DNA of 23,573 nucleotides from UBA8950 sp034411635 (GTDB lineage: Bacteria; Chloroflexota; Anaerolineae; Anaerolineales; Villigracilaceae), in the NCBI GenBank assembly GCA_034411635.1, contig DAOUML010000103.1, positions 1-23,573 on the forward strand, written 5' to 3'. Position numbers and translations under genes: made by a program. The notes under the pieces are model-generated. The model did no database searches. It was not told the DNA's origin and saw only the letters and a program-made list of their open reading frames with translations. Positions 22,008-23,573 of the stretch are shown piece after piece. Positions within the stretch are counted from its first letter, which is position 1; the number at the start of each line of letters is the position of its first letter.

Positions 22008-23336
22008 GAAGAAGAACCCGGATTTCTTGACCAACCTGCTACGCGCGCAATCATTAAGTTTGTTTTGCTGATTGCGCTGTATTTTATTCTTGGCTTTGGC
22101 ATTAGCGACCGAGTTGAGGAACAGGCCAGTTCACGCATGGCGTTTGATGCGCTCCTTTGCGCCGGCGGATTTGTGCTGTGGATGGCTTTTTTCTCTCAAT
22201 TCATTTTGCCGGTGCGCAAACTGACCGACCGCTTCGCCGTGCTTGAACGCTTGCTGGCCTATTTTTTAGGTACGCACGGCCTGGCCATTTTTATCGAAAA
22301 CGGCAACATCCGCGCCCGACAAGAAGAGCGTGATAAAAAGGGCGAGGGCGTTTTATGGCTCGACCAGGCCTCCGCGGCCATGTTGCGCACCGCCACCCGC
22401 TTCACCCGCACGATTGGCCCTGGCGTACATTTCACAACCAAAGATGAGAGCATCGCTGCCACCATCAACCTGCATACCCTGACGCAAAGCGTTGGCCCGC
22501 TCAACAACGAAAACCCCTTCACCGTTACCAAAGACAATGAAAGTTATGAGCAGATTCAAGAACGCGGGCTTGAAACCCGCGCCTTAACCCGCGATGGCAT
22601 CACAGTCATTGCTGAAATTTCGGTCACATTCCGCATCAAGGCCGAAAGCGGCGAAGGCAACTCCATCTATGGGTATAACCAGGAAAATGTGCGTAAGGTT
22701 ATCACCGAATCGATGATAAAAGGCGTAAAAACCGACCAGCCGATTTGGAGTCCTTTGCCCGCAAAAATGGCGGTGGAAATCTGGCGCGAATATCTCTCCC
22801 GTTTTCGATTGAATCAATTGTTCCAAAACCCTGCTGGAGAAACGCGCACCAATTTGCAGATTCTTTCGGAACTGGTCAAAAATCGCCTGAGCAAAGACCT
22901 GGTTCAGTACCTCGACGAATTCGGCGTTTTTAGCGGCCAGACCATCAGCAGCAAAGAGTACAAAATTCTTTCGGAGATGGGCATTGAAGTATTGGGCGTC
23001 AATATCAAGCGCGTCATCTTCCAGGAAGAGATTGAAAAGCAAATCGCCAACAGTTGGACGAGTTTATGGGAAAAAACGGCCAAAACAGAACAAGAGCAAA
23101 TTAAACAAGAACGGCGCATTCAAGATGAAAAAGGACAAATCGACGCCCAAACTGAATTCGCCAACATTATGACCAGTGAAATTCAAATGCCGCCGCGCAA
23201 CAAGCGCGATGCGGTCTACCGCCTGACTCATGGAATCTCCCAGTCGGTTATCCGCAATCTGGGCCTGATGAACAAAATGTCGAAGCACGACACCAGCACC
23301 CTGACCGAACTGGCGCGAAGACTGAAAGGCGAATAA
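22005..23336 (+). CDS. SPFH-domain (prohibitin/flotillin-like) membrane protein
   Basis: This 443-residue protein has two N-terminal membrane helices (about residues 15-33 and 47-69). An SPFH domain follows (about 85-330), with the start GTHGLAIFIENGNI, the middle strand block LTRDGITVIAEISVTFRI, and the end ILSEMGIEVLGVNIKRVIF. A charged coiled-coil stretch (about 340-395, rich in Glu, Lys and Gln) and a short C-terminal helix end it. SPFH proteins form large ring or cage oligomers in membranes and organise other membrane proteins, often proteases or cell-wall factors. It follows the degenerate PBP gene by 45 bases and is followed by a membrane protein gene, so the three may form one envelope complex. 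The SPFH domain is longer and more divergent than in HflK/HflC. Confidence 0.85.
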   Translation: MEEEPGFLDQPATRAIIKFVLLIALYFILGFGISDRVEEQASSRMAFDALLCAGGFVLWMAFFSQFILPVRKLTDRFAVLERLLAYFLGTHGLAIFIENGNIRARQEERDKKGEGVLWLDQASAAMLRTATRFTRTIGPGVHFTTKDESIAATINLHTLTQSVGPLNNENPFTVTKDNESYEQIQERGLETRALTRDGITVIAEISVTFRIKAESGEGNSIYGYNQENVRKVITESMIKGVKTDQPIWSPLPAKMAVEIWREYLSRFRLNQLFQNPAGETRTNLQILSELVKNRLSKDLVQYLDEFGVFSGQTISSKEYKILSEMGIEVLGVNIKRVIFQEEIEKQIANSWTSLWEKTAKTEQEQIKQERRIQDEKGQIDAQTEFANIMTSEIQMPPRNKRDAVYRLTHGISQSVIRNLGLMNKMSKHDTSTLTELARRLKGE

Positions 23337-23342
23337 TCTCCA

Positions 23343-23573
23343 ATGACAACCCCAGTATTTGCCCAAAAATCTGTTTTTCAACAAGCGGTCAGTTGGTTGG
23401 TGAAAGTGACCGAATCGGCCCTCAACTGGCTTTTTTCGCTCAGCCATGCCGCCGGCCTCTACCGCAATACCATTCGCACGGTGGCGTTTCTTCTGTTTTA
23501 TATCTTTTCGGTTGCCAGTTTGTATAGCATGGAAGAGTGGGGGAACGTTTTTGCCAGATTTTTCGCGGTAGCG
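23343..23573 (+). CDS. Membrane protein of unknown function (partial, runs off the window)
   Basis: An open frame starts at the ATG at 23343, six bases after the SPFH stop, and continues for 77 codons to the window end. The visible part begins MTTPVFAQKSVFQQAVSWLV and has a strong hydrophobic stretch (TVAFLLFYIFSVASLY, about residues 46-61), so at least one membrane helix. I do not recognise the family. The short gap to the SPFH gene suggests co-translation and a shared complex. The frame is not long enough here to exclude a soluble C-terminal domain beyond the edge. Confidence 0.65.
   Translation, partial: MTTPVFAQKSVFQQAVSWLVKVTESALNWLFSLSHAAGLYRNTIRTVAFLLFYIFSVASLYSMEEWGNVFARFFAVA

Overview
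The window reads as a chromosomal segment of a moderately GC-rich bacterium, most likely a member of the Chloroflexota (class Anaerolineae or close to it). That placement is inference. It rests on the gene mix (DUF418 membrane protein, orphan CpaF-type ATPase, V4R-domain protein, large SPFH protein), on a class A penicillin-binding-protein homologue with the C-terminal beta domain I associate with Anaerolineae, and on a mixture of Shine-Dalgarno-led and apparently leaderless genes. Coding density is high and no gap without a gene exceeds about 210 bases. I see no rRNA, tRNA, CRISPR array or transposase gene.

Layout. (1) 1-2161: a DUF418 membrane protein with a TTGACA promoter overlaid by a perfect 20-bp inverted repeat. 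It lies between two copies of a small non-coding element with terminal inverted repeats, and a PadR-family regulator follows. (2) 2253-4983: an apolipoprotein N-acyltransferase-like protein converges on, and overlaps at its 3' end, a lipoprotein with a parallel beta-helix. (3) 5126-13869: a tightly packed co-directional run of a PfkB-type kinase, ParA, ParB, a YtcJ-like amidohydrolase, two soluble histidine kinases, an OmpR-type response regulator, a 97-residue protein and a CpaF/TadA-type ATPase. Several start and stop codons overlap or nearly touch, so much of this is probably one operon joining chromosome segregation, signalling and a secretion-type ATPase. (4) 14004-18112: a regulator with two tandem HTH domains, then a TPR protein, a GNAT acetyltransferase, a V4R-domain protein, a membrane-anchored DsbA-like thioredoxin-fold protein and a small HEXXH protein. 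(5) 18135-23573: an HI0933-type flavoprotein on the minus strand is divergent from a class A PBP homologue, followed by an SPFH protein and the start of a membrane protein cut by the window edge.

The strongest unusual signal is the PBP homologue at 19506-21959. The fold and length are preserved and the frame is open for 817 codons, but key catalytic residues are replaced in both the glycosyltransferase and the transpeptidase domains. It looks like a maintained pseudoenzyme sitting next to an SPFH membrane-organising protein. Also notable are the element-bracketed DUF418 cassette with its palindromic promoter, a histidine kinase with a GspE/MshE N-terminal-like domain encoded upstream of an orphan CpaF ATPase, and several genes whose -10 box lies only 6 to 8 bases before the ATG.
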